A stretch of DNA of 64,000 bases from Pinus tabuliformis. Lineage: Eukaryota; Streptophyta; Pinopsida; Pinales; Pinaceae. Position numbers and translations under genes: made by a program. Each line of letters starts with the position of its first letter. Within the stretch, counting starts at the first letter, position 1. The DNA is taken from NCBI GenBank assembly GCA_031772625.1, contig CM062815.1, forward strand, positions 917,568,979 to 917,632,978. The letters are read 5' to 3'. The notes below the pieces were generated by a model. The model was not told the origin of the DNA, ran no database searches, and was given only the letters and a program-made list of their open reading frames with translations. Positions 1-12,850 of this stretch are shown piece after piece.

Positions 1-2
1 TG

Positions 3-155
3 GAACCTGGAGCAGTCACAGAAGCAAGAACCCGACAGCTACAAAATCGATCGATTTCAGAGTATCTCATCAAGTGGAAGAACTTAACCGCTGAATATTC
101 CACATGGGAGGACAATAATTTTATACAGAAGCATCAAGAACTACTCAAGCGTTGA
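3..155 (+). pseudogene. Ty3/gypsy polyprotein C-terminus with chromodomain, cut by window edge
   Basis: The frame opening at base 3 stays open for 50 codons and ends in TGA at 153-155. It contains the chromodomain-like core EYLIKWKNL followed by a WED motif and an amphipathic helix ending in QELLKR. In chromoviruses this domain sits at the integrase C-terminus and guides integration to particular chromatin. The polypurine tract and LTR start follow at once, which fits the end of pol. The rest of the element lies outside the window, so whether it is intact is unknown. Confidence 0.8.
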
Positions 156-170
156 GGACAACACGTTTTG

Positions 171-181
171 AAGGAGAGGGG
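171..181 (+). other. Polypurine tract of the chromodomain element
   Basis: AAGGAGAGGGG lies 15 bases after the pol stop codon. The LTR-like TGTTAGG starts two bases further on at 184. This is the position of the plus-strand primer site in Ty3 elements. Confidence 0.7.
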
Positions 182-183
182 CA

Positions 184-520
184 TGTTAGGCCCCTATACT
201 ACTAGTGTAGCCCCTTATTGTTATTATTATAACCCACTTATTATATTGATGTACCCATGCAGTGCCCATATTGTTGCTATTGTGCCCCATAGAAGCCCAC
301 TATTGTTATTATTGTGCCCTTACATTATTATTGTTATGTCGGCTCTGATTATGTTATAACCCCTTAGACTCATATATATAGAAAGGAGGTCTTTTCATTT
401 GTATCATCGAAGAATTGTTCATTTATGTAAAGTAAAGGAGGTTTCCCCCTCAAAGAGGCTGAATTCTATGGCGTTGATCTATCTTTTCTATATTTTCTTG
501 AGTTGGTTTCATAACATCCA
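184..520 (+). mobile_element. 3' LTR of chromodomain Ty3/gypsy element, truncated
   Basis: It begins TGTTAGGCCCC directly after the polypurine tract. A TATA-like run (CATATATATAG) lies near 371. No terminal CA is reached: near 520 the sequence passes into minus-strand Ty1/copia integrase, so the LTR is truncated by deletion or insertion. The exact right border is uncertain by about 20 bases. Confidence 0.6.
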
Positions 521-3302
521 GATTCATTTAACATAGTTCGAGGCATTGGTTGAATAGTTCTGTTCATTCTTTCTACCACTCCATTTTGCTGAGGAGTCCT
601 TGCAGTGGAGAATTGCCTTTTTATTCCATGTTGTTCACAAAAGTCAAAGAATTCATCCGAGGTAAATTCCCCTCATTGATCAGATCTGAGGCATTTGATT
701 TTTCAATCTGATTCATTTTCAACTAAATCTTTGAAGGCTTGGAACTTTTCAAATGCTTCATCTTTATGCTTTAGAAGACCTATCTAACGCATTCTGGAGA
801 AATCATCAATGAAAAAAATAAAGTATTCTTCTCCACAAGGTGACTTTTTCCTTAATGGTCCACATAAAGCGGTATGGACAAGTTCAAGAGGCTTATTAGC
901 TGATCCTTCTTTTTCAATGAAGTGAGCTCTAGTTTGCTTTCCAATTTGACATGGTTTGCATATTGTATTTTCAAGGATGTTGATATCTAGAATATCACGA
1001 ATAACCTTGAATCTACATGCTTTTCTTATTTTAGAAAATCTTAGATGTCCCAATCTTCTATGCCACAGCTAGTTTTCATCATTTTTTCTTAGATAGCACT
1101 ATTGTTGTCCTCCCTTGAGTATGTATAAATTGTTTGGAGTTCCTATACCTCTGATCACAGTCTCTCCTATATCAAGTTCACGAAAAACACATCCATTTGA
1201 TCGAAAAACCACTTCATTTCCTTGATCACACATTTGACTGACACTCAACAGGTTATGCTTTAAACCGTCCACATACATACCATTTCCAGCTTTAATCTTT
1301 TCTTTCAAGAAAACAGAACCTTGACCTTTTATGATAGCAAGAGTGTCATTTCCAAGTGAGACATTATTTTCCTTTTCTAAGGCATTACATGAGTGAAGTT
1401 TTTCTTTGTCACCTGTCATGTGTTTGGAGGATCCACTGCCGATGTACCACTAATTTTATGTCCTTCTACATACAAGGCTATACCACATCTTTCTATTTGA
1501 TATTATTTCCTTCTCCATATCTTGGGTTTTAATTGTGTTTGCTTCTTTTTGAGATATTTGTCGTATTTTTCTCCTGTATTCAGATTCTTCATGACCAAAG
1601 TTGTTATAGATTGAGCATTCTATTACATTTTCACGAGGAGAAAAGTTATTATAGGAACTTCCCTTGATCCCAGTTACATTCCTATGGTTTTGTGCTTCTC
1701 TAGTCATGATGGTTTTGTAAGCAATGCATTGAGCAGCTTTGTGCCCAAAATTATGACACGAAAAACATTTCCCATTAAAGAAGTTCCTGCGACTATCGAA
1801 TCCATTAACCTAGTGATTTTAGTTTCTATTGATATTCATCTTTCGAGAAAATTGAGTATGATTTTCCTGTGGTTGGTTGTGGCTTATATTAATCCTTGGA
1901 GTAAAGTGAGTATGATTTACCTAATGATCAACTTTATGCCTTTGCTGACAATTGTCATACTGTTCACTAGTCTTTGCTGCATCAAGATAGATTTTAGTGG
2001 AGGTTGATGGCTTTTGTGATTGAGATGCTTCTTCAATATATCCAAGACCGATATTTATCATGGGAGAGTGTTGCACTTTGATAATTTCATTTAAAGTTTC
2101 TAATCCTTTAGCAATCTAAGATTGAGAGATTTTGTTTTCTCGAGATCCTTTCTTAGACCCACAATTTCACATTCTAGTTTTTCATTGTGTTTTTCTTTTT
2201 CAGCAAGTTGGTATGTCAAAGTATCTATAATCATATTCTTTTCTTATAAATAGATTTTGAGTTTAGATATTTCTTCATGAAGGTCATCCTCTTCTAAAGC
2301 ATCCCAAAAATTATCATTTTCATATGCCATTAGAAGTCTATAATCATTACTATTTTCATCACTATTTGATAAACCAACACTATCTTCATGAGTATAGTAA
2401 CTCCTTTTATTTACAACTTGTTTTCTATTCCATTTTCCATATTCCTTTCCCTTTTCATATATATCTTTATGAGGACATTTGGCAGCATAATGACCGACTC
2501 TACCATAGGCAAAGCATTTTAAGGGTAGCTTACCTCTAAATCTTCTGAAACCCTGTTGAAGCTTCTTGACAAAGTTTACCTCATCTTCTTCTTCTAAAAT
2601 ATGTCTTGATTCATTGTGTTCTTCCTCTCCTTTTGCTGAAGCTCTAAATGCAACTTCTCTCATATCTGATGGTCCTCCTTTTCTCATATCAAAGGTAGTT
2701 AAGATTCCGTGAAGATGTGTCATAGTGATAGTCTGTAGATCCTATTTTTCTTCTATGGCAGACACTTTTGATTCAAATTTAGCAGACAAGGATCTCAAAA
2801 CTTTGTCAACTAGGGTAACTTCCTTTATTTCTTCACCCAGATTCGTCATACAATTAACAACCTCATCTATACGTAAGAAGTAACTAGCTATACTTTCATC
2901 ATTGTGCATCTTAAGAGTTTCATATTGAATTTTGAGAGTTTGAAGCTTAGCACGTTTTACTGGAGAATCTCCTTCGTAGCTCATAATGATTTTGTCCCAT
3001 ATTTATTTGGCTAATTTGAGTTGCATGACTTTGACAAACTCTGATTGTGACAGATTTTCCAATAAAGTATTGATAGCTCTAGCATTGGTTTCATATTGCT
3101 TTTTACCTACCGTATCTATAGGAATTGTTGTTGGAAATGTATATCCTCCTTCCACAATTTCCCAGACATTTGTTCCAAGTGATTGTAGATAGGTTGTGGT
3201 TCTTATTTTCCAATAAACAAAATTTCTCCCATCAAAGATTGGCAACCTGATGGATCCCACGCTTTCTTTATTATTCATCATGATGGATCTCCCTTCAAGC
3301 GA
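521..3302 (-). pseudogene. Ty1/copia gag-pol relic (gag, zinc knuckle, start of integrase)
   Basis: Read leftwards from about 3281 the frames give: a gag start with the FDGRNFVYWKIR motif (3003-3281); the gag core with SYEGDSPVKRAKLQ and YFLRIDEVV (2742-2984); a zinc-knuckle segment in which the second Cys of the usual CX2C is Tyr (CFAYGRVGHYAAKC, 2244-2723); a protease-to-GAG-preintegrase stretch with LKHNLLSVSQMCDQGNEVVF (1099-1419); and the integrase N-terminus with CQIGKQTRAHF (784-1053). The NGVVERMNR motif near 560-600 is the last recognisable piece. Reverse transcriptase and RNase H are missing. Many frameshifts and stops break it, so it is not functional. The family is typical autonomous plant copia. 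Confidence 0.88.
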
Positions 3303-3324
3303 TCAAGCTTCTTCTGAAGGACCT

Positions 3325-3336
3325 GCTCTGATACCA
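3325..3336 (-). other. Primer-binding site (initiator tRNA-Met type)
   Basis: The minus strand reads TGGTATCAGAGC two bases beyond the LTR end at 3339. This is the standard primer site of plant Ty1/copia elements. It fixes the element orientation as minus and 3339 as the inner LTR edge. Confidence 0.85.
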
Positions 3337-4211
3337 ATTGTTGGAAATAATACTAAGAGGGGGGTGAATCGGTATTATCAAATCTAAAATTTTATTTTCC
3401 AAACAGATTTATATACGCTACTTTAGTGAAGTGAACTAGCGTGTACATGCGACTGTACTTAAAGTAACCAGCATATATGCAGAGAAATTTTGATTTAGAC
3501 AATTTATCATATATTGAACTTAAACCAGTATATCAGAGATTTGTTAGATAGAACAGTAAAACCATAATAAAGCATCACACACAAGCAACACACATGAACA
3601 CCAAGATATAAGGTGGAAACCCAATGTGGGTAAAAACCACCTGTTGTTGTCATCTCTATCTTCTTTTAATAATAAGAAAATCTGTTTACAATCTTGTACT
3701 GGTGGAGACTCATACCAATACGCACCCACCCACCTACAGAAGGCTACAACCTTCTCTCGTTCTCCACCTACTACTGGAAGGGAGTTACAACCCTCTAGCT
3801 AGACTTGTACTAGTCAATATGTTTACTAGTATGTAGGTGCCAACCTACAGAAAACTCCACTGTTCCACCAGGGACCACGTTTCATGAATTTTAGACTGGA
3901 TACTCTTGGAACACAACACCACAATTTGAAGGCCACGTTTCATCCAATTTTCATACTGGACCCATCAACAATACTGAAACTTAGAAAATCATAACTGCAA
4001 TACAACCATCAAATACATCTGACAACTAATCAATGAAACTAAATCATCACTTTCTGAATCAATCACTAACAACCCATCATCACTGAAGAAAATCATAATC
4101 TATTAATTAATCTGATCATTTAGAGTATTGTTACCAGAATATAGTCACCAGAGCACAAAGCAGAACCCAAATCTCTACAACAACAAACAAAAACAACTGA
4201 AACTTTAAACA

Positions 4212-4400
4212 TCATACTTCATAAGGTATACGTTGCTTCCATGTGTCAAACCAGCATGTATATGCACTTTTACCAAAGGGAACCAGCGTATAAATCTGCA
4301 AATTCCAATTTATGATGTATACGCTACCTTGATATGCTAAGCCAGTGTGTATACAACTTTTACCAAAGGGAACTAGCGTATATATTTGTAAATGATAACT
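4212..4400. repeat. Two imperfect ~93-bp tandem units in the copia LTR
   Basis: ACTTTTACCAAAGGGAAC, followed by an AGCGTATA(A/T)AT tract, occurs near 4265 and again near 4358. A related GTATACG(C/T)T block lies upstream of each. The spacing is about 93 bases. Confidence 0.7.
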
Positions 4401-4707
4401 TAAAACATTACAACTATTCCAGACTTTAGTCATGCCTAGATCATCACATTTACAGAATAAAACATGCATCAGTATTCAGATCTAGACAGTTCAAGATCAA
4501 ACCACATAATGATAATACTTTTAAGTCTTTATGATCCCGGTCCATCAACCTTCATCAGCCATATAGGTGCATCCTTAGATCAGATCAAGAAAACCATCAG
4601 AAGCTCATTAACCTACATATATGATCAACACTTCATAAGATATTCAAATCATTGCAAACATGGCCTAATGATCTTCTCCTCCTTATATAGTTTTAGGCCT
4701 TTCTCAA

Positions 4708-4815
4708 TACCATGGACCAAAACTCCTTAGGACCAATACCTTGGACCAAATACCTCGGAGCAATTACCTTGGGTCAAATATCTTGGACCAAGAAATACCT
4801 TGGACCAAAAACTTT
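4708..4815. repeat. Degenerate short tandem repeat, CTTGGACCAAATAC-like
   Basis: The motif (A/C)CTTGGACCAA(A)TAC recurs about six times with variation over roughly 100 bases near the LTR's right end. Confidence 0.65.
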
Positions 4816-4990
4816 GGTTTTCCAATATATACACAATTTTCCTTCTGTGAAAATGCGTGTGTACGTATATGCTCCTTTTGTTCAGTAAACCTATGTGTAT
4901 ATGCGTCTTGGACACAATGAACCTGCGTATACCTCTCTTTCTTCACTCTTTGGAGTCTAATCTGTAATTCTTTGTTTTTTACCTACTACA

Positions 4991-5950
4991 TTATGATCTT
5001 TCATCCGAGTGAGTTGCCATCAAGGACAACACCTGTATCATAATGCCAACAAAACCATGAGTGGGAGTAGAGGTGCAGGTGGAACCATGCTTGAGCCCAA
5101 CTTTGAGAGGGTCCAAATTTTCTCGGTGTCCAAATTGGACAAACTTTATGTCGATTTTATACCTCTCAGTGACACAAACCTGATGGCGGCGTTAGATTCT
5201 ACAATAGAGGCCTCAATTTTTCATCCACTTCTTATATGTTATTGCATGTGTCAATACTCAATGTGCGAGCAGATGTTTTGATGGTGATCGATGCCACAAG
5301 ATTTGATGGTATAGCAGGCCAGCAGCAGAGTAGCCCATTATCCATGAATCCATGGTGCTAAGGTATATATAGTGTTGTTGCATTATACTTCTTCTTTATG
5401 GCTTATGATATGCGTTACAATTCTTGCTCAATGTGATGGAGAATCATCATTATCAGTTTGCATTGTGTTGATGAGATCCTTGCGCTTGATGTTTTGATGC
5501 AGGATTTTGTTTGATGATGTTGATAAGATATGTATTTTTATGGATCTATGTTATTTTGAGATCCCCATGTAACTTGTAAAAGGGATTCTCTGAGTCATTA
5601 GATAGGAACATAGTGGAGGTTTCCAGCCACTCCTGTGTGAGTGCAGTTCCTATTGTGAAACATATATCGGGGGTTTCCAACCACTCTTGCGTGAGGATGT
5701 TTCCTATATGACAGTAATAACATACATGTACATATTTAGCTTTTAACACATAATATAGTGGCCTAAACCATCTTGACACCGAGGCTCGGAGACATATTCC
5801 CTCCTAGAAGAACTTCGTTATCAACGGCTTATGATTTCATGTGATGATGATTGTCATGTTCCTCTTCTTTACATCACGCAGGTGTATTCATTTATGTTCT
5901 TTTAAGAATCCAATTTAACACATAGAAGTAAAAGGTCTTGGAAAGGACCT
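4991..5950. other. Unrecognised stretch between LTR and AT-rich block
   Basis: No domain is recognised. One 90-codon frame (5009-5281) matches nothing I know. At about 5609-5706 a ~50-bp unit with GGTTTCCA(G/A)CCACTC(C/T)TG occurs twice in degenerate form. This may be decayed LTR or flank of an older element. Confidence 0.4.
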
Positions 5951-7240
5951 TTGTCACACCTGGACCCAGATCAATATCAGAAGAAATATATTGGAGAAAT
6001 AACTTGGTTATAATTTAGAAAGTTACAATATATGAAACTTCCAATAAATAATATTTAAATAAATAACAGATAATAAGGGGAGGCACAAAGTGATATCGGA
6101 ACTTCTATACCAATGCTATTATGTCGGGGATTTAAAGAGCAAGCATCCAATTTGAATGTCCCGATATAGGCTATGATGGGAATATTAGATATCAAAAGTA
6201 GGAGGCATTGAGAATATTGAGTTGTAATTTTTTTTTTGCATGGAATACTTTATAAGTTACGATATTTTCAAAGGATGATATGCCAAGTGGCAGTTGTGGG
6301 GCCGAAAATGCTTAAAGTATTTAATTTAAAAGGAAGCTACCAACTCAACTTCATCTTTTAACAAAAACCCCTTTAATAATTATATTAATATTGAGAATAT
6401 TTGATTGGATACTGATTTTATCGTGACTTTATTATGCGGAAAGTTACAATATTATAAGGATTTGATACAAATCTTCCAATAATCCATTAATTTAATGCAA
6501 AAATACCTATCAGGGTTTTAATGAATAGAATAAAAACTAAAGAATACACAAATTCTGATGAAACTAAAAATACATCCCTGAGCATGTTGTAGATTATAAA
6601 GGATTGACTACTTGCTTATCTCAAGTCTCTAAAATCAAGTCAATAAAGACCTTCAAAAGAAACAAAATCAAAACAAGAAGTAAATTATGAAAAAGAGGAA
6701 AATCAACAGATAAAAGTGAACTTGTTAATGCATACCTAGAATAATATTGATTTTAAGTTTACCTCATGAATATTCAAGTTCTCCCATTTATTTCTCAAAA
6801 TTTGCATATGTTCAACATCATCTACTTATTCAATCTAAAATGCTAAGTACCGAAATTTTAAATTGCATCCACCTAAAATTTACAACGGAGGACAAGAGTG
6901 GTAAAAATGAGTTTTTAGAAATACTTGTGAATCAAAAATTGTCAAACCATAGCAATTCATTGCAATTTTTTCATATATGATTTATCACAATTTTTTTTTA
7001 ACAATATGATGAAGTTTGGCAAAAACAAGACAATCAAGCACTTCACAAGTGTCTATGATCTGACTATATAAGAGCTTTAGATCTATTCTAAGGAACTTTT
7101 CTAGAACATAAAAGGGGATGCTAAGAAAAACTCGGATTCATTACTTGCTTATTAAAAATATGCAATAATGAAATAAATCCAAATAGAAAAGGAATCTAAA
7201 TCTAAACTAGTCTATCCCTAATTCTAATTGAATGAAATGA
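5951..7240. other. AT-rich non-coding block, possibly a decayed LTR
   Basis: The block starts near TTGTCACACCTGGACCC. TGTCACACC is a common start of plant Ty3 LTRs, but I could not find a matching CA end or a second copy. The rest is AT-rich with no domain-bearing frame. A TATATAAG run lies near 7065. Confidence 0.3.
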
Positions 7241-7247
7241 AACATGA

Positions 7248-8863
7248 CTAGGTATATTTGTACTTCCAATGTAACCATTCTCTCATTCTAACTCCTGCAT
7301 GTATGTACAAGTCAAATATTAGTAACCGAAATATAGTTAAATGAACAAAAATAAATTTGAATATAATATGTACACTAACGGCTAATATATTTACAAAAAT
7401 AAACTTATTTACAATCACCTTCTCTTGAAATGTCCTTTGCAGCCAAATTTCAATTGGATCATAGAAATATGGATGGATTTCCATTAATGAATGGAAAAGG
7501 TTCAACAAAGAAGATAACATGCCAGATTGTGGAAATGAACTTTTAGATATAATGGCCGGCCTGGAATTGTAAGTCTTATGTACATATGTTAAATTATTAA
7601 GAATCTTATGTGTAGAAAAACTTTCCAAATGTCTTTCAAAGGGGTTTATGAAATATGGATGGAAGTCAGATACATTCAATAGAAGATCATTAATTGAATT
7701 AGATTGTTGGTCATATTGTAAAAATACAATCTCTCGTTGGCACTTCTTTAGAGAGGAAATGAACAAGTGATAATAGATAACATTAATTGGAGGACTAATA
7801 TCTCTTGATGTTCATGATAATGATTTTAAACTTCATTTTCCCATTCAGTAAATTCATCAATTGAGTGTTTAGTACTAAATTTCTCAATGTGCTAACATAA
7901 GATATCTAAAAACTGAAAAATGAAAACAGAAAATAAATTTGAAATCAAACAAAATAATTGAAGGAAATATAAAAAAATTCAAATCATATTTTACACTATT
8001 GCTACAATTAATGTTACCACACAATTGGGACTGACTTGAAGTAATTTACTCTTCACAAGAATTGGCCAAAATAATGCAATTAGAATGATCATCAAAACCG
8101 ACTTGTGAATTAGAGAAAGGATCAAGACTATGAGTACGAATGAGAGCTTGATCATCATAAAATTCATAGATTGGGATGGGTTCTTGAATGCTGAAGTCAT
8201 GAGTATGATTAGTTGTTTGAAAATGAGAATTTATTGGAATTATTTCTAAATTAGTTTTTCCTTCATTCTCAAGTATAAACAGATTTGGAATATGAGGATT
8301 TAATAGGGAAGGAGATAAATCAACATCCTCATGATAAAGTAGTCATCATAAATGATTTCAAGACATTCACTAGTATTCTCTTTATTCTCATATGATGTAT
8401 TAAAACAAGAAGGAATATGGAGCATATGTTCATTAATGTTAGAATAATGATCAATAATTGTCTCTCTATCTTGATAAAAACTAATAGGAAATTCATTTAT
8501 ATTAGTCTCTTTGTTTTCTAAAATAATATTAAAGCAAAGAAAGGATAAATTTCTATGAGCAAAAATATCAGGATAAAGGTGAAAATGAGAATCAGATGCA
8601 ATAAATTGGAAAATATATCTATTTACATATTTTTGTAAATTCTTTTCATTGCAAATTTCAGATTTATGATCATTCATTTGTCTACTAATGTTTTCTTGAA
8701 GAGTGTTGTTTGGCTGCCCTGAATTTGGCATTTGATCAATATGATCAAATTTAGAAATTTCTGCAGTAGATTGCATACTATTGAAAACGTCAATTTCGAC
8801 ACATACTTGTTCCTCTATAATCTGATTTTCTGAATTTAATTCATATAGATTTTCAGATTTCAT
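7248..8863 (-). pseudogene. AT-rich minus-strand frames of an old retroelement, function unknown
   Basis: Two minus-strand frames (7248-7766, 172 codons; 8300-8863, 187 codons) lie downstream of the gag relic at 8936-9588 and in the same orientation. They are rich in Asn, Ile, Phe and Ser. The left one ends in a hydrophobic segment followed by VRMREWLHWKYKYT, which looks like a conserved tail rather than random sequence. I recognise no catalytic motif. They may be extra open frames or remnants of a non-autonomous Ty3-like element. Confidence 0.4.
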
Positions 8864-8935
8864 GGCAAGTGGTTCTTGAAGATTATTACAAATTTCTTCT
8901 TGTAGGTGTTTATCAAATTATTGCAAGCTTTTTTA

Positions 8936-9588
8936 TTATGGTTCATTAGCATGATTATCATTAATACTGTAAGAGGTGTGTACTAGATTTAAGAATTTAT
9001 CATACATGGTCAAGGCCACTTCATTATGGTTAATATGCACCTCTAAGTTAGAGTTTTTGATAATATTACAAGAAGTTGAAGGAGAGTCATCAAAGCTTGT
9101 AATTATTACATATAGATTTGAAATGGGAGGGAGAGAACAAATACATCCAAACCAATTGATAAGTTCAATTTTTAAAGGTTTATCTTTAGCTTTGAATCTC
9201 AAGCAAATTAATTGAAATCTAATAGTAAAATATAATAGAGATTCATTTCCAAATCTTCGTAGTTCTTTGAATTCATCGCATACCTGATAATAATCATAAC
9301 CATCAAATTTATAAAGGAATTTTGTGGTGAGTTGATCCCAATTGTGAATAGAGACAACTAGAAGAGATTGCTTTTCTTGAGAATGTAAGAGTAAAAATCC
9401 TGCATAAAATGCCTTTATCAATATCATGTAAAGTAGAATTCTAAATTTCTTTAATAAACTACAAGGCGTGATCAAATTCTTCTTCCATCAAATTTTACCT
9501 TTGACAAGTATCTTACTATTTCTCGTGGAGTATTGGTAGATGCACATCCAAAGATACAACTCCAAATTGGAAGTTTAAGAGGAGCCAT
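8936..9588 (-). pseudogene. Ty3/gypsy-like gag relic
   Basis: A start at 9588 opens MAPLKLPIW and runs to a stop near 9477. The next frame (8936-9475) continues with HNWDQLTTKFLYKF and LLYFTIRFQLICLRFKA. That is the W...L...F.KF and F..R...L pattern of retrotransposon gag (UBN2/Retrotrans_gag type) capsids. At least one frameshift or stop separates the two parts. The G-patch element landed about 30 bases upstream of the start codon, in what would be the leader. Confidence 0.6.
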
Positions 9589-9614
9589 TGTGATTAAAAT
9601 AAAAATTTAAAATA

Positions 9615-9619
9615 CAAAA
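9615..9619. repeat. Target-site duplication CAAAA, left copy
   Basis: CAAAA directly precedes the LTR start at 9620. The same five bases follow the other LTR at 23389-23393. Confidence 0.85.
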
Positions 9620-11855
9620 TGATATGAAAATGGGGTTTAAAGGCTTCTTGTCAAGCTTAGAAGAATCTATCCCACTTTCAAAGCTTAAATATTCCCAATA
9701 TTTATTGATTAACCAATGTGGAATTAGTAATGTGCTTGAACATAGGTGTATGCTTATATTTGTTTTAGAACCATTATGTGTTGTAAGTTCACTTGCTTAT
9801 GCTGGTATAAACACATATGACAGTAAGTAAAGCAGCAAATAAGGAACACATGAATAGCAACAAGATGCAGCAATAAAACAACACACATAACAGTAATATT
9901 AATTTGGAGTTCACCCAAAATTCTTGGGCTACATCTCCTTGAGCTCTAGTCAACTCGACTAGGCTCTCTGGGATTATGGTAGCAATTATTTTACAAGCTC
10001 CACACTCAACTCCACTGGTTTTCACAGAACACAATGGGCTTAGAACACCATCTCATCCCTGGCTCTGAAGCTCTCAACTTTCTAGCTCTAGCTCTCACTC
10101 TAGCTCTCAACACTGGCTCTAGCTTTGGCTCTGGCTTAGGCTCTTGGCTCTAGCTTTTGGCTCTAGCTCTTGGCTCTAGCTCTCACTGTCACTTTGTCTC
10201 TGGCTCTTCAGCTTAAAACACCATCTCATCCCTGGCTCTGAAGCTCTCGGCTTTCTGGCTCTGGCTCTAGCTCTAGCTCTCGGCTCTGGCTCTTGGCTCT
10301 GGCTCATGGGTTTGGTTCTTGGCTCTGGCTCTGGCTCTAGCTCTTTGGCTCTGGCTTCTCTGAGCCCTCTCTCTTGGCTTCTTCGTGCCTCTGTAACTCG
10401 CTTGACCTCCAAGCAATTCTTCAACAACCACACGCCATTGTCAACTGAGCTCTCTCGTTCACTCAACCTCCAAGTGACTCCCAAAACTCTCTGTGCTACC
10501 TCAGCAATCATGCTCTCTAGATTTTGTGAGGACTCTTCTGGCTCTGTGGCTTCCCCAGCAGTTTCTCTATGTGTAATCACTCCTCTGCGGCTCTGTGCCT
10601 TCTTCTACTCCTTGTCTTTTCGACTGGCCATCTGGCTTTGTGGCTCTGTGGCTCTCTTAGCGTTACAAATGCATCATTTCCTATAAAATGCCTGATTGCA
10701 GTGTGGCGCAATGATCAGGGGTAGTTACAAGGAATTTGGGGCCTTTCTTCAAGTGAAAACCTAAAGAAAACCATATTTCCCAATACACAAAGATATACCG
10801 AAATATATAGGAAAACACCTCATGGAGCATTTAACCGGGCTTCAAACATTATTGAATCACCCCTAAAATCCCTTTCAATTCTGCCTTTTATGGCTATCAC
10901 AAGCCCACCATTGATCTACATGATCGTCGATCCAAAGGCTGACAGTCTGTTTCGGGTGGCTTATGTGCATGGAGGTTACCTACCTAAAAATGTGGTTTTC
11001 TCTCTTCTCAGCCATGCCACGTGTTGGATAGTGTATGGGTTTGGGCCGCACCTATTCAAAACCACTTACCGCCTGAGGCCTGCCAGAAATCCCACTTACC
11101 ACAGATTTGAAATTTATAGGGCTGCATTTATAAACCTTTCGGGTCCGCCATTCTATCGCAAATCGCTATCGCATGGTGTAATGGCCAAAACCCAAATACA
11201 TGGGAAATACATTGAAATTCTGAAGTTCTCAGACTTCAAATTTTATGCAATCGGGTCCATAATCCCTATTGGGTCCAGGTCCTGATCGCTAATCGCAATC
11301 ACAACAACCCCGAGGTATTTCCTTTGGGTATGCCAACTTTCGATCCGCTGATCACCGATATCGCACCTCGTGTATCACATCAGCGGGGTTCTATGCCTCC
11401 TGCTCCTCCGATCGTCGATCACCCTGATCGTCAATCGCCGATATCGTTCATCGCAATCGCATTATCGTGTATTGCCCAGTCGCATGTCACTATGCTTGGG
11501 GTCCCAATATCGAGTGAAGGCATAACTCTAATCCGATATATTGGAGATCACTAATCGGGGGTCCTTCCACCTTTGTGTTAAGTCCATCCCTTTGCACATT
11601 TGCGATGTGATTTCATTAAGGAGCCTTTTATGCCATTTTTAGAAGAAATGCCTCCTTTTCCAAAGGACAAAGGCAATCTTCTTTCTGTGATAACTTCTTC
11701 ATCCAAAGTCCATTTTAGCCCATTCAAGTTGCAGTAGATTTAGAATGAAAATATCTATTCAATGGGACTATTTACAAGAGCACCATTGGACTTTCATTTC
11801 CCCTTGTGAGGAACACCTTAGACTTAGAAGTCTATTCTAGATCCATTTTGGATCA
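9620..11855 (-). mobile_element. 3' LTR (left) of the G-patch element, 2.2 kb
   Basis: It starts TGATATGAAAATGG and ends CCATTTTGGATCA. The right LTR is clearly homologous along its length but visibly diverged, with many substitutions, so this insertion is older than the elements nested in and beside it. It includes a GGCTCT-rich minisatellite and a tract rich in CGATCG/CGATATCG (11280-11560). Confidence 0.85.
10040..10370. repeat. GGCTCT/AGCTCT hexanucleotide array in LTR
   Basis: A long run of GGCTCT, AGCTCT and TGGCTCT units. The open frames it creates on both strands (Arg-Ala or Leu-Ala-Ser repeats) are by-products of the repeat. The right LTR has the matching array at 14815-15125. Confidence 0.85.
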
Positions 11856-11868
11856 CACCTTCCCACTA
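11856..11868 (-). other. Polypurine tract of the G-patch element
   Basis: The minus strand reads AGTGGGAAGGTG directly before the LTR start TGATCC, as expected for a minus-oriented element. Confidence 0.7.
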
Positions 11869-12850
11869 AAAGAACTTTTGGTCTCCAAAAGACTGACAGA
11901 CTGATCTGAATAGTAAATGAGAGTAGAAACACCCTCTTATTTTAGCCTCCATACACTTCCGTTGCATAGTGCCTCTGAACAAAAGCCTTTGACCACTCTC
12001 CTTCCTGGATGTGTTAGTCCTCCTGGGAAGAATTGGTTTCCTCGTTGACTTCATGCAGAACTCCTGCTGAGATGGTCACAAAAGGTAGTTTGAACTTGTC
12101 TGCCTTGATCATTTATCCAAGGTGGCTCAAACAAATGTGAAGTTCATCTGCTTCACAAAATTGTACCTGTTTTGGCAAGCTTTCAACAACAACTGTTAAC
12201 AACAACAAAAATACAGACAACAACTAGATGGCCTAAAACTCCTGCTTCACAAAAGAAACAGACTTCACATTTTATGAACATATCCATGTCTTACATTTGC
12301 ATACAAATGATGGACTAGATACCAAGCCCACAAAACATTCATTTACAACAAATGACCCTTCAAGTCAAGCATGTAGAAAAAGACCATTACGACTCTTTTT
12401 CAAAAGATGAAACACTTCATCATTATCTCCATCTTGGAGACCAGGTTAACTTTTCCCAAGTAAACATTACATGCATGTTACAATAAAGCAATCAACTCTT
12501 CAAGTTAATTACATATACATGTTCAAATACAAGGAAAACATCAATATCCCTATATTCATGCATCTCATGCTCATGCATGCATTTCATCCTTCAACTTTCA
12601 CTTAAGTACATTGTACTTTCGAAGCTGAAATGAAATATAATGTTGCAGCAACAATGTGAGACTCCTAATCAACTTTTCCATTCACCTTATTGGTAGAAAC
12701 CTGCAACTTTCATCTCATTAACAAAGAAATGCAAATAGATGCATCAATATACATGCAATCTTAATTGGATATGAACTCTAACCATTTCTCACCAGTCAAT
12801 TTCAAAGGTTTTTCCTTTGTCTTCACATCAGCATCAACATGTGAATCATC
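11869..12850. other. Non-coding internal region of the G-patch element
   Basis: Roughly 1 kb between the polypurine tract and the end of the gag-like gene. No coding frame of note and no recognisable domain. It is where pol would lie in an autonomous relative. Confidence 0.6.

Larger units (their letters stand above)
3339..4990 (-). mobile_element. 5' LTR of the Ty1/copia relic
   Basis: On the plus strand it starts TGTTGGAAATAATACTAAG beside the primer-binding site. It probably ends at ACCTACTACA near 4990, giving about 1.65 kb with TG...CA ends. It holds degenerate internal repeats built on GCGTATATAC-like and TTACCAAAGGGAAC motifs. The outer border is inferred from the CA alone: the partner LTR is lost, so no target-site duplication can be checked. 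Confidence 0.55.

Noticed and set aside
5009..5281. 90-codon frame as a host gene
   Set aside because: No recognised domain, no splice context, surrounded by decayed repeats.
5952..6000. TGTCACACCTGGACCC as a definite Ty3 LTR start
   Set aside because: No matching end, second copy, primer site or TSD could be found. Kept only as a possibility.
10176..10686. Long frames on both strands with Arg-Ala or Leu-Ala-Ser-Gly repeats
   Set aside because: They are translations of the GGCTCT minisatellite in an LTR. The sister LTR breaks them.
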